64,000 bases of DNA, from contig NC_068341.1 in the NCBI RefSeq assembly GCF_014633365.1, forward strand, positions 806,001 through 870,000, in the 5' to 3' direction. The translations under genes were made by a program, and so were the position numbers. Below the pieces are notes generated by a model. The model was not told the DNA's origin. It ran no database searches and saw nothing but the letters and a program-made list of their open reading frames with translations. The stretch comes from Diospyros lotus. Taxonomy: Eukaryota > Streptophyta > Magnoliopsida > Ericales > Ebenaceae. Shown here one piece after another: positions 22,870 through 34,932 of this stretch (within the stretch, counting starts at the first letter, position 1; every line of letters starts with the position of its first letter).

Positions 22870-24019
22870 ATTTTCCCCTTGAAGTTATTATTTAATCTTC
22901 ACCAAAAAATATTTTACTTTCAAGTATGGTGGATTTATTACATGTCACTGATTCTCTTTTAAAAATTTAAATATTAAGTTGGCCTATTTTTTATTTATAT
23001 AAAGTATTAGATTATTTAAAGCTTAAGTTTTATTTGATGGCAAAATGGCATATGAATCAAATGGAATTAATTAATTAACAATTTAGGCTAACTTTGTGAT
23101 GGCTGAGACGTCAAATTGAAGATGAATGATTGCATGATTGACATAACTCATTAACATTTTCCTTCAAGTTATATTTAAAAAAAGAATTAGTGAGCCATAA
23201 TTCATATGTCCCTTACATGCATTTTTTGGGATTTTAAAATGCTTAATATTTATTATTTAAAGATAAAAAATTTAATATATAAATTTAAAGTTAAGAGAGA
23301 TTAATGATTTATTTTAAGTAAATTATAAAAATGATATATAAAATTTACGAGTAAAATTAAAAGTCTAATGAAGAAAATAATATTATTCGAAGAAAATAAT
23401 AAGGCCTAATCCTCGAATGACACATGTCGTCTTAATTAACCACAGGCCGCCCTACCCTAGGACTCTTATGCTTATTGTCATGGTGTGCCACAAACCGACA
23501 ATATAGATAATATATGTTCCGTCTTTGACCATATGGCCATGGGGTGCGAGAGTGATCCTAATGTTAACGTGGGTGGATTCAGCTCGATTATAATATTTGC
23601 TAAGTAAAATATAAGATAAAAAAAATAAATATAAAATTATTTTAAATAAAAATATTTTTATTATACTTGTTAAATTTATTTGAATACATATTAAAAAAAA
23701 TTACCTAATTTTTTATTTAAAATTACTCAGATAAATTAATCTCTCTCCTATAGACAAATTCATCTAGAACCTTACAAATAAAAAATAATAATCTATATAA
23801 TTATCGATATATTTTTAAAAAATTAACAATCAGTCTAATATAAATTTTGAAATAATTGTTAACCTTATTTTGATAATTCCATATCTTAGTTCAGAAAGTA
23901 TTCAAATCTTAATACTTTCCGAATCAAGATATGAAATAGTTAAGATAAATTTGTAAAACATTTCAAAATTCTTATAAGATTTTTTGTTAAATTTTTTAGA
24001 ATATATTAAGAATTGCATT

Positions 24020-26083
24020 TGTAATATCTCGAAATTTGAAAATAAATAATAATTATTTAAACCGGTGTTTGAGGACATTAATGAATATTTGGGAATTTAA
24101 GATGAAGTATTTATTTATGTGGTTTTGAGGAAAATAAAGAATTAAAGGTAATTAATTAAATTATTTAGTTGATAATTATTAAGTATTGTATTTGTGGTGA
24201 TTATTGAATATTTGTGGGTTAAAAGAAAATATTAATTTATTTGGGTATTTGGAGATTTAAGAAAAATATTTATTTATGTAATTTTGAGGCAATAGGAAAT
24301 TTAGGTATTTAATTCAATTACTTGGGAGTATTTATGGAAATAAGGAAATAATGATTTAATTTGTATTTTGGTGATTATTAAGTGCTTAAAGAAAATAATT
24401 ATTTATTGGGGAGTATTTAGGAAAATAATAAAATAAATTAATTTAGTGATTTTTGAAAATTGTGGGGTGAAAGTGAAATAAGAAGGAATTGGAGTTTGAG
24501 GGTGTGTGTGTAATTAAAGGAAACTGTGGGGGTTCAAATGTGATTTGCGGAAGTGGTTACGGTTCATTATAAAATTAATGGGCCGCGTATAATAAGCAAA
24601 AGAAGTGGCCAGCCCAGCTAGTCGCGTGCGCGGGTGCAAAGGCAGGGGTCGTGGGATCGAAACCGCCTGGTGCATGCGTGTAGGAGGAGTTTTAGCTGAT
24701 TTTTCAGCCAAAACCTTGCCCAAAACGACGTCGTTTTGGGTAAAGCGGTGGCAGCCGCGCCACGAGGCGCGCTGTGGGGCGCCCAATTGAAGCCTCCGTT
24801 TTACTTCTTTTTAAGGCCAATTTCGGCCATTTTTGAAGCAGAAATTAGCAACGAAAATGGAGAAGAATAACAGCAGGTAGGGGGGCCAATTTTTGGGAGA
24901 AAATTGAAGATTAAATGAGGTTTAATCGCGTTTTAATTAACCAAGTATGTAGAGAATTATGTATTAAACATTCTGTACGGTTAGAATTTCGTTTTGGGTT
25001 CAATTTTGTTAATTTTGGGAGTTATTCTATTTTACAGCGTGTATTATTTTGGTGGCATTTAAGCGTAAAACGCTGTAAACGACTAGATACAGGCAAGCTC
25101 CTTCTACCCTTACGATCTCCTTCCATTTTTTGAATTTTACGCCTTCCCTTAATTTGTTTCGGTGTCACGTATTAATTATATAAATTGAGGATATCATTAG
25201 TGTGATTTAATTTAAAATAAATATGAGATTTATTGGGATTTTATTTGCGGTGCGCCTACGTAGGATTTTAAATGGTTAAATTATTTATATTACACGGTTA
25301 GATTTAATTAATGCGAGCCATGGTTTTAATAATCGTTATTAAACGTTTTACTTCGCAGCGGGAGTGCAAGAAAAGCAAGAAACGGTCGTGTAAAGGCAAG
25401 CTCCCAACCCTCTCTTCCTGTTCTTTAATTCCTGTGAAAGACCCCGTGATTTCTCGTATTTTATCACCTCCCTTATTTTAATTCGGCACCTAGCCTTATT
25501 TATTGAATTATTATTCATTTATTTTAATTTAAATTAAATCCAAGACTTCTAGAATTTTATTCGTTGTGAGCCTATGAGGGTTTGTACCATCCCTATTTCT
25601 TCCGGAATGATGCCGAATATAACTTAGGGACTAGGTTCCTAGACATGTGGATTTATTTTCAGTTTTCTTGGGTTTAATTATGGCTCGATTAGAGCTATCT
25701 AGCAGTGGGGCAGGAGTTAGCTGTTTGGTGACGTTGGGGTAGACTATTGTATGGCCCTAATGTGGACCGTCGGGTGGACACTCTTAGTCACTGGCTATCG
25801 ACCGGTGCCGGGCACTGCTGACTAGTTCTGCCAGTATATGAATTACTGCACGATTAGATTCATTATATTACTGTTCATGATTTGATATGCACATGGGTAC
25901 GAGTTGCATGTTGGGATATTTATTTATTGAGTATGCTTGGACACGGACATTCTAACTTGGTCAGGTTGCATCCAGCATGGGTATATGCATCGCGTGTGGT
26001 TTACTATCTGGGCGGAGCATGGCCTGATGCCTGGATGTATGGCACCAGTGTATCACATTGATGCTCACTACGCCATTGCATTT
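24020..26083 (+). mobile_element. LTR-like insertion between duplication units, flanked by ATTGCATTT
   Basis: The sequence starts TGTAATATCTCGAAATTTG, typical of Ty3/gypsy LTRs. It runs through long AT-rich text, a GC-richer part (24600-24800, with GTCGCGTGCGCGGG) and phrases such as GGACCGTCGGGTGGACAC. It stops without a GTTACA end. ATTGCATTT occurs at both junctions (24012-24020 and 26075-26083), so this is either a truncated LTR bounded by microhomology or an insertion with a 9-bp duplication. Open frames inside (24605-24790, 24915-25133, 25937-26125) lack known motifs. Confidence 0.6.
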
Positions 26084-27185
26084 CTAAGGTGTCATTTAGT
26101 TACATTAATGAGGTTTGACATATAGTTACAGAGTTTGTGAGTTTGTCACTCTATGGCTCTTACTCAATTGGGACGTTAGGTGATGGAATGATTATAGTAC
26201 ACAGTAATCGTCAATTGTAATAGGTTTATTTGAAGTGAGACTTCACTGTCACCTATATTATCCTGAAATTTTTCTAGGTGCTATTTAGAAACTCTTGATC
26301 GTTGTTAGGCTTTGAAGAAGTTTGGGTGATGGATCAAACGGTTAGTTGGTACCAAAAGAGGTTTCATTATTATCTGATTGCTAACATATAGTGAATCTAA
26401 AAAGTCACACACCATATAATGTTGTGTCTGGTATCAACATCGTCTGCCCGAAATATCTCTAGAAATGATTGGTCAACATTGGCCCCGCAGCTACCAATAA
26501 TTAAAGTTTAGTTATTGAGAATAATTAAATGCATAGTGCATAGTTTATTACATAGTAAAATCACTTATTGGTTGTATAGTAAAATTAATTATTGGTTGCA
26601 TAGTATAAAAGAAGGTTGCGCGGACGTGAGAGAGAATTAGAATTAGTGAGGAAGAAGAAATAATTGAGAGAGAAAGATTAAATAGAAATCGCAAGCTTTT
26701 GTCTTTACTCTCTTTTCTACTTTCTAGTTATTTCTTCTTTTTCTGTCTCTGTAATTTCATTGTTACTATAAATTATACGCATGTATAATTTTGAGACGAG
26801 ACACTAGTGATATGCGGAACTTTTGTGTCTAGCATAGGAAAATGTGACCAAAACGGTATCATTCGACGTACTAAGTGTGGATAGACTAGGATCTCCATAG
26901 CGTGAAGTAGACATAGTCTTAGTACATAAATTGTTTATGTACCTCAACCTTACATCAAACTACATATATGAATTTATTTATATTCATTTGATGAATATGC
27001 GTGTTATTTAAATACCTAATCTAATGTTTGGCATGTGCGTTATATTCTACTGTATGTATCTGATACATGAAAAAAAATTTATTTTTACCCCTACCATTGT
27101 ACTAGTAATTACCTTCGCTTGCCACATTAGCAGAGACAAATGTTAGAGCAAATTAGAATATAATTACAATCAATTTAAATGTAGA

Positions 27186-28882
27186 AGAAAAATAATTTTT
27201 AGTGACGAAATTAATCCATCAGTAATTAACAACAGAATAGAGACATATTCTATCGCTAATATTTTAAAATATTTTTTTCATTCAACAACGGAATTAGTGA
27301 TAGAAAGACCTATCACTAAATTTAGCGACGAAAACCCCATCATTAAATAATATTAATATTTTTAATAAATTCAAACTTTAGTGATAAAAAATATCTGTCG
27401 TTAAAAAATAAAAAAAATTAAATTAAAAATTTAAAACTTAGCGAGGGAACAAAATCTGTCTCTAAAAAATAAAAAATATTAAATTCAAAATTCAAAACTT
27501 TAGCGGCGAAAAATATCTATCACTAAAAAAGAAAAAAATTAAATTAAAAATTCAAAACTTTAGCAATGAAAAATATTCATAGCTAAAAAAGAAAAAAATT
27601 AAATTAAAAATTTAATATTTAGTGAAGGAACAAAATTCGTCACTAAAAAATAAAAATAAATTAAATTTAAAATTCAAAATTTAGTGACAGAACAAAATAT
27701 CTTTCTAAAAAATAAAAAAAAATTATATTCAAAATTTAAAATTTAACAACGGGAAAAAATTTGTCTCTAAAACTTAAAAAAAATTAAATTAAAAATTTAA
27801 AACTTAGCTAAGGAAAAAAATTCGTCCCTAAAAAAAAATTAAAAATTCAATCCATACTAACAAAGAAATAAATTAAATTAAAAATTTAATATTTAGTAAC
27901 AGAATAAAATTCATTGCTAAAAGATAAAAATAAATTAAATTCAATATTCAAAATTTTAGTGACGAAACAAATCCGTGGCTAAAAAAAATTAAATTAAAAA
28001 TTTAATATTAAGCGACGAAAAAAATTTGGTGCTAAAAAATATAAAAAATCAAATTAAGAATTTAATATTTTTCGATAGAATAGATCCGTCGCTAAAAACA
28101 AAAAAAAATTAAATTAAAAAAATATAATTTCACACTTAAAAAATTAAAAAAATTAAATTAAATAGACTTTATATTTAATGTGAAATTCATACTTTAATTT
28201 TATATTTTAGCAACTAAATTTATATTTTTGACTTAATTTAACTAACCTAACTAAGAAAATACTATTTAATTATTAATAATTACAAATTATTAATTTATGA
28301 AATTAAAAATTATTAACTTCTATTTGAATTGAAAAATTAATAATTTATCAAATTAATAATTTATGATAATTTCTGAATTTACAAAATTAATAATTTATGA
28401 AATTGCAAATTATAATCAAAATAAGAACATAATTTTTCATTGCTAATATAATATTTTATAAAATTCTACTTGAATTAATAACGAAATAAAATTAAAATTG
28501 ATATTCATTTTCCTCTACTAACATTAATATTAAAATTAATATTCATTAAATGAATTTGAGAAATTTTGAAGTGTAAATATAATTCTGAAAAGTTTAGAAA
28601 AAAATACTAGAAATATATTTTATACACATCAATAAATAAGGAGACTTTTAGATTGACTGGCTCATGCGCGGTATTTGGTCATGAGTTTGTTGCTAAATCG
28701 CTAATTTTAATGATAGAAAAAATTTCATTGTTAATTTCGTCGCTAAATTTAATTCGTCGCTAAATATCATCACTAAAATTTAGCGATGGAACCTGTTCGT
28801 CACTAAATGATTTAGCAACGAAAATCTAACATTTAGCGATGGAATTTTTAGTCATTAAATACTAAATTTGTTATTGTTGTTT
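27186..28882. mobile_element. Degenerate CACTA-like non-autonomous element made of subterminal repeats
   Basis: About 1.7 kb inserted relative to unit A. It consists of about 20-25 diverged units pairing a TTTAGCGACGAAA-like motif with TTCGTCGCTAAAA and an AATTAAATTAAAAATTTAA spacer, roughly 55-65 bp apart. The left edge GTAGAAGAAAAATA and right edge TTATTGTTGTT are weak matches to CACTA TIRs (CACTACAAGAAAA and its inverse). There is no coding sequence. It shares motifs with the CACTA end at 4545-4981. Confidence 0.6.
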
Positions 28883-30012
28883 AAAAATTAATAAAAAATT
28901 CAAGATAAATCAAGTCATCAGGCCTGTAGCATGATGGTATACCTCTTTGGATGTGTTTTTATTATTTTCAAACCCAGCTTTTAAACGTGTTGAATAAAAC
29001 AAAAACGTAGTCAAGCGTTCACATTGAGAGGATTGATTTGTCTTTGACTAATTCAGAACCATAGCTTTTAGGACCATGGATTAAACATTTTTTTTAAGGA
29101 TGATGAAGTATTAATAAATATATATTTTTAAAATAAATATATTTATTATTTTTTATATTAAAATAATTTTATTAATTAATTAAATTAATTTAAGATATAA
29201 TAAAATTATTTTAATGTTAAAAGCTAAATGTAGTAAATATATTTTTATTTAAAAATAAAATACATTTATTCATGTCATGCTTAACTGTTGAGACTATAGT
29301 TAATAATTGATCCATTTTTATACTCTTAGTCAGTAATTATGGATTGTAGACTATTATATATTTAATAAATTTATTTATGGTACATACACAAAAGATAAGG
29401 GCTGCATATTCTAATTAACAATAAAGAATATTCATAATTAATGACCCTTAAATAAATTAGGGTAATATTAATCATTATCTTTAGGTATAATAATTATATC
29501 ACATATTTATTATATCACGCCTTCAATTACACGATCACTCTTATTGATTAGTGAAATGTTACTAAATATAATAATTTATCATCAATTAATAAAAAGAATT
29601 TGTAACTGATATGTCCTGCAAATAATAAATAATTCGAATATGAAACGAACTTAAGTGGTAAATCCAAATCAAAATTTATGAATCGGCATTTAGTTCAAAT
29701 GCATGTCTAAATAGATCCAAACTTACAAATTAAGAGCAAAAAAATCAAATTAATTGGAAAAGTTAGAAGGAAAAATTAAGCAATGAATGAGAGGAAAAGC
29801 CGCATAGCAATTAAATAATATGAAGTTGGGAAATTAAACAATATGGCAAAAGTTGAAGATTAAATATTCCTAGGCCATACACCGAGTGGCCCTCTTCATG
29901 TGGCCACTCGGCCGGCAAATAAATTGAAACGTGAAACTTAAAACAATTAAATTATTGGTAGGGCAATCAGTAATTGAAATAAATCAATTAAATAATTAGT
30001 GATTGAATTGGA

Positions 30013-32185
30013 GGCAGCTTGGCCCACGCACAACAGCCACACCACTTGGCCAAAACATAATTGAAAGGCCAATCTTCCATCTCCCATTGAGAGGCCAATT
30101 AATTAAGCGAGAGACCATTAAGAGTTCTAATTCCACAATGACTTTGAAAAAATTGAGATGAAATATCATTCAACAGAAATTTTATCATAAATATCATTCA
30201 TAAAAGATAAATATCATTTATAATAATTTTAGTTTCAATCAAATTAAAGATAATCAAGATAAACATTATTTAGAAAGAATCTTAATCCCATATTAATTAG
30301 GATTATTTCATATTTCTCTATAAATAAGAGGTCCGTCGTCTCTTCATTAATGTATGCTGATTCTGATACTGATCAAACTTAATTTTTGCACTAAAGCACT
30401 CGAAAACTGACTTAAGCATCGAAAAGTTTGTGTGGAAATAATCTCTTGCCCCTTTCACTATTTGTTTGTTTTAATAGATTTCTCAGTTCTCTAAAGCCAT
30501 TCGATTTTTCAAAGACACTCAATTCTCAAGGACACTTGGTTTTGAAGGACCTCTCATTTTTTGAGGCAGCTTGGCCCACGCACAACAGCCACACCACTTG
30601 GCCAAAACATAATTGAATGGCCAATCTTCCATCTCCCATTGAGAGGCCATTCAATTAATCGACAAACCATTAAGAGTTCTAATTCCACAATGACTTTGAA
30701 ACAATTGAGATGAACTATCATTCATCAGAAATTTTATTATAAACATCATTCATAAAAGATAAATGTCATTCATAACAATTTTAGTTTCAATAAAATTAAA
30801 GATAATCAAGATAAGCATTATTTAGAAAGAATCTTAATCCCATATTTCTCTATAAATAAGAGGTCCGTCTCTTCATTCATGTATGCTGACTCTGATAGTC
30901 AAACTTAATTTTTGCACTAAAGCACTCGAAAACTAACTTAAGTATCGAAAAGTTTGTGTGGGAATAATCTCTCGCACCTTTCACTATTTGTTTGTTTTAA
31001 TAGATTTCTCAATTCTCCTAGGCCATTCGATTTTTCAAAGGCACTCAATTCTCAAGGACACTTGGTTCTTAAGGACCTCTCGATTTTTTGAGGCAGATTG
31101 GCCCACGCACAATAGCCACACCACTTGGCCAAAACATAATTGAATGGCCAATCTTCCATCTCCCATTGAGAGGTCATTATTAAGCGACAAACCATTAAGA
31201 GTTCTAATTCCACAATGACTTTGAAACAATTGAGATGAAATATCATTCATCAGAAAATTTTATTATAAACATCATTCATAAAAGATAAATGTCATTCATA
31301 ATAATTTTAGTTTCAATCAAATTAAAGATAATCAAGATAAGCATTATTTAGAAAGAATCTTAATCCCATATTAATTAGGATTACTCCATATTTCTCTATA
31401 AATAAGAGGTCCGTCTCTTCATTCATGTATGTTGACTCTGATAGTCAAACTTAATTTTTGCACTAAAGCACTCGAAAACTGACTTAAGCATCGAAAAGTT
31501 TGTGTGGGAATAATCTCTCGCGCCTTTCACTATTTATTTGTTTTAATAGATTTCTTAGTTTTCCAAATCCATTCGATTTTTCAAAGACACTCAATTCTCA
31601 AGGACACTTGGTTCTTAAGGACCTCTCAATTTTTTGAGGCAGCTTGGCCCACGCACAACAACCACACCACTTGGCCAAAACATAATTGAATGGCCAATCT
31701 TCCATCTCCCATTGAGAGGTCATTCAATTAAGCGACAAACTATTAAGAGTTCTAATTCCACAATGACTTTGAAACAATTGAGATGAAATATCATTCATCA
31801 GAAATTTTATTATAAACATCATTCATAAAAGATAAATGTCATTCATAATAATTTTAGTTTTAATCAAATTAAAGATAATCAAGATAAGCATTATTTAGAA
31901 AGAATCTTAATCCCATATTAATTAGAATTATTCCATATTTCTCTATAAATAAGAGATCAGTCTTTTCATTCATGTATGCTGACTCTGATAGTCAAACTTA
32001 ATTTTTGCACTAAAGCACTCGAAAACTGACTTAAGTATCGAAAAGTTTGTGTGGGAATAATCTCTCGCGCCTCTCACTATTTGTTTGTTTTAATAGATCT
32101 CCCGATTTTCCAAGACCATTCGATTTTTCAAGGGCACTCGATTCTTAAGGACACTTGGTTCTTAAGGACCTCTCGATTTGTTGAG
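30013..32185 (+). repeat. Four tandem copies of a 527-552-bp unit, each with a TATA-like box
   Basis: Units start with GGCAGCTTGGCCCACGC (third copy GGCAGATTGG) at 30013, 30565, 31092 and 31638. Each contains CCATCTCCCATTGAGAGG, a TCTCTATAAATAAGAGGTCC box, GCACTAAAGCACTCGAAAAC, CATCGAAAAGTTTGTGTGGG and a final CTTAAGGACCTCTCGATTTT-like run. Unit A has a single copy, so the array expanded after or during duplication. Short frames of about 61 codons (30428, 30958, 31504) recur only because the units are copies; they are not genes. Confidence 0.85.
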
Positions 32186-33600
32186 ACCTTTACGTTATTT
32201 GGGGCCTCTTGATTATTTGAGATCTCTTGATTATTTTAGACCTTCTGTTCATCAGCAAGCAACCACTCACCAATATTAACAAATCATCTCTTAAGGCCAC
32301 CTTATTATTTGTCACGAGACCTCTTGATTATTTCGAGTCACCTAATCATCCTTGCACGCAAACATCAAGTTTATTTTTTCCACGTTATAAATTCATTGTT
32401 ATATTTTGACAATAATAATAATTAAAAATAATGACCAATACATAGACTTTTCTAAGAGAAGGGGTACTAATTGGACTCTAATACAATGTTTAGATTACCA
32501 AATAAACTAATATACATACATACATATATATATGTATAACAAGAAGAATTATATGTATTGATTATTTAATTATAATTAACATCACCCATAAAGTAATTAT
32601 GCAAAATTTTCCCCTTAAAGTTATTATTTAATCTTCACCAAAAAATATTTTACTTTCAAGTATGGTGGATTTATTACATGTCATTGATTCTCTTTTAAAA
32701 ATTTAAATATTAAGTTGGCCTATCTTTTAATTATATAAAATATTAGATTATTTAAAGCTTAAGTTTTATTTGATGGAAAATGGCATATGAATCAAATGGA
32801 ATTAATTAATTAACAATTTAGGCTAACTTTGTGATGGCTAAGACGTCAAATTGAAGATGAATGATTGCATGATTGACATAACTCATTACCATTTTCCTTG
32901 GAAGTTATATCTAAAAAAAGAATTAGTGAGCCATAATTAATATGTCCCTTAAATGCATTTTTTGGGATTTTAAAATGCTTAATATTTATTATTTAAAGAT
33001 GAAAAATTTAATATATAAATTTAAAGTTAAGAGAGATAAATGATTTATTTTAAATAAATTAGAAAAATAATATATGAAATTTACCAGTAAAATTAAAAGT
33101 CTAATGAAGAAAATAATATTGTTCAATCCTCCAATGACACGTCTTGTCAAATTACCACATGCCACCCTACCCTAGGACTCTTATGCTTATTGTTATGGTG
33201 TGCCACAAAACGACAATATATGTTCTGTCTTTAACCATATGGCCATGGGGTGTCAGAGTATGGCAACTGATATGTCATTCACCATCAGACAACATAACAG
33301 TTATCTAACTGAGAGAGAGGAGTGGACCTTACATATGTGGAGCCCACGTCATATGCATGGCCCATCCCCCTTTTTCTTAGTCGGACAACTGCTATGTTGC
33401 TCGACGATAGACAACATATATAGCAATGCCCGTGAGAGTATTGCTGTAATGTTGAAATGATTGTTAATCTTATTTTTTTATAATTTTATATTTTAATTCA
33501 GAAAATATTTCAATTTTAATACTTTTTTAAATAAATATATGAAATAATTAAGATGAGTTTATGAAATATTTTAAAATTTTTATAAGATTTTTTGTTAAAA

Positions 33601-34282
33601 TATCCTTATTCTCAAAAAATCAATACGTAATACTAATATTTACAAAAAAAAATTCTTATTTACACAAAAAAATAATATTTAATATATACTAATATTTAAT
33701 ATTTATTTAAATTAACAAATAATACTCATTTGTTGTGATAGATGAGTTATAACAACAACTTAGCAAGGCGAAAATGAAGCAAGTGCCGATGATAGGTGAA
33801 ATGGATTGCAATGGATACAATGGCTATCTCAAACAACACAAAAATCATAAAGAAGAACATGAAAGAAGAATAAAAGGAAATAGACATGACAAAAGATAAA
33901 AAAATAAAGAAAAGAAGATGAACATATGAGAGAAAAGAGAGGGTGAAAGTTTTTTATAAGGGGGACATGAGTTATTTTTTTATCTGAAAAAATTATAAAT
34001 TTATTTATTAAATTTTAGATAAAAAATTATGTAATTTTTTAAATAAATTATTAAATAAATTTAATAAATAAAATAAAAATATTTTTATTTTAAATACTTT
34101 TTATATATCATTTTTTAATTAACAAATACTATATTAGTGAGTGATGGGGACATTTTCAAATTTCAACTCCTTTAGGAGAGCTATTAGGCATGTCAGGTCC
34201 CACATGACCTATATATGTATATAATTATACCTTCCAATATATGTATATAATTTTTTTTGCTCGTACTCGTCACTACTACTAG
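33601..34282. other. AT-rich intergenic stretch, no gene
   Basis: Homopolymer-rich AT sequence with a purine-rich patch at 33850-33950. Parts around 33980-34140 resemble 23600-23700 and 48500-48700, suggesting a dispersed AT-rich repeat. I see nothing else. Confidence 0.35.
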
Positions 34283-34453
34283 TACGATGAGGACAATAAC
34301 ATAACAAACAAACAAAACAGAGCAATAGTTTCACAAGATGCATTGCATTAAGTCCCGGGCTGGCAATAGTGTCACGTGCCATCTTGTGCTTAGATGGCTA
34401 TAAATAAAGCCCCACCTCTCCATGCAGAACTACTACAAAGACTAGTACGCAGT
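34283..34453 (+). promoter_or_regulatory. Orphan terpene synthase promoter and leader
   Basis: This is nearly identical to the promoter of the intact TPS gene (51517-51653). It keeps a CACGTG G-box (34373-34378) exactly 26 bp upstream of TATAAAT (34399-34405), and the leader GCCCCACCTCTCCATGCAGA through ACTAGTACGCAGT. It retains about 45 bp (34308-34352) absent from the intact gene's promoter. Similarity stops about 20 bp before where the ATG should be, and no TPS exon follows: the next feature is the hAT element at 34933. Confidence 0.8.
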
Positions 34454-34932
34454 GCTATACTATATATTTTTATAAAGTTTTGGCAAACCCCAATATTATA
34501 TATTATTATTACACACACATATATATATATTTTATAAAATTTGATTGAAATACTATATATTTTTATTTATGTTGCTCGCTATCGTCAAATCCACTCGTCA
34601 AAGTTTTGACAAACCCCAATGTTTGATTGTCAGATTTGGCGATCCATCTTAGCCAAGTCACCCTCGCTATCTTTCTCCTGCAATGACCATCTCAACGTCG
34701 GTGCAAGTTGATTTGCCGTTAGAAAAGGCTAGCCATGTAGCATATATCCATAGATTAAAGCTCCAAGCGATCATTAGGAAGAGAAAATTAGTTGGAGAAG
34801 ACAACCAACAGACACGACAGTGGCGACGACTAGCTAGCAAATCAGGCTACGATGATGACTAGCAGATGCGACAGTGGTGATGGCAAACAAATCCATCAGC
34901 TAGCTAGATTGTTTGGCGACATCAACGACGGG
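34454..34932. other. Flank between orphan promoter and hAT element, no gene
   Basis: Sequence with (TA)n runs and a duplicated phrase TTTTGGCAAACCCCAAT / TTTTGACAAACCCCAAT (34480, 34603), then CGACAGTGGCGACGACTAGC-type text. The last eight bases, ACGACGGG, form the hAT target-site duplication. Confidence 0.4.

Larger units (their letters stand above)
19341..24000 (+). repeat. Large direct duplication, unit A
   Basis: The segment aligns collinearly with 26086-33600 (unit B), starting AGGTGTCATTTAGTTACATT and ending near AAGATTTTTTGTTAAA. Shared landmarks are CCAATAATTAAAGTTTA, GTGACCAAAACGGTATCATT, GCATGATGGTATACCTCTTT, one copy of the 545-bp unit, and CATATGGCCATGGGGTG. A has its own (GA)n at 19920, (TTC)n at 20085 and the short LTR 22457-22869, which B lacks. 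No gene is seen in it. The boundaries are approximate. Confidence 0.8.
26086..33600 (+). repeat. Large direct duplication, unit B (expanded)
   Basis: This is collinear with unit A but longer. It gained a CACTA-like array (27186-28882), about 310 bp at 29500-29815, and three extra copies of the 545-bp unit (30013-32185). It lacks A's LTR at 22457. From 33256 to 33450 the two copies differ (B has GTATGGCAACTGATATGTCA and following text), and then similarity resumes to about 33600. No gene is seen; frames such as 33200-33460 have no recognisable domain. The boundaries are approximate. Confidence 0.8.

Noticed and set aside
24605..24790. GC-rich frames on both strands around 24.5-24.8 kb
   Set aside because: They lie inside an LTR-like fragment in the position of a U3/R leader; no recognisable domain.
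30428..31689. Repeated 61-62-codon frames as a small gene family
   Set aside because: They recur only because the 545-bp units are tandem copies; the unit in A does not keep an equivalent frame, and no start context or domain is seen.
19341..33600. Units A and B as the two LTRs of one giant retrotransposon
   Set aside because: No PBS after A, no polypurine tract before B, no TSD and no TG...CA edges; the sequence between them is an LTR-like fragment without pol.
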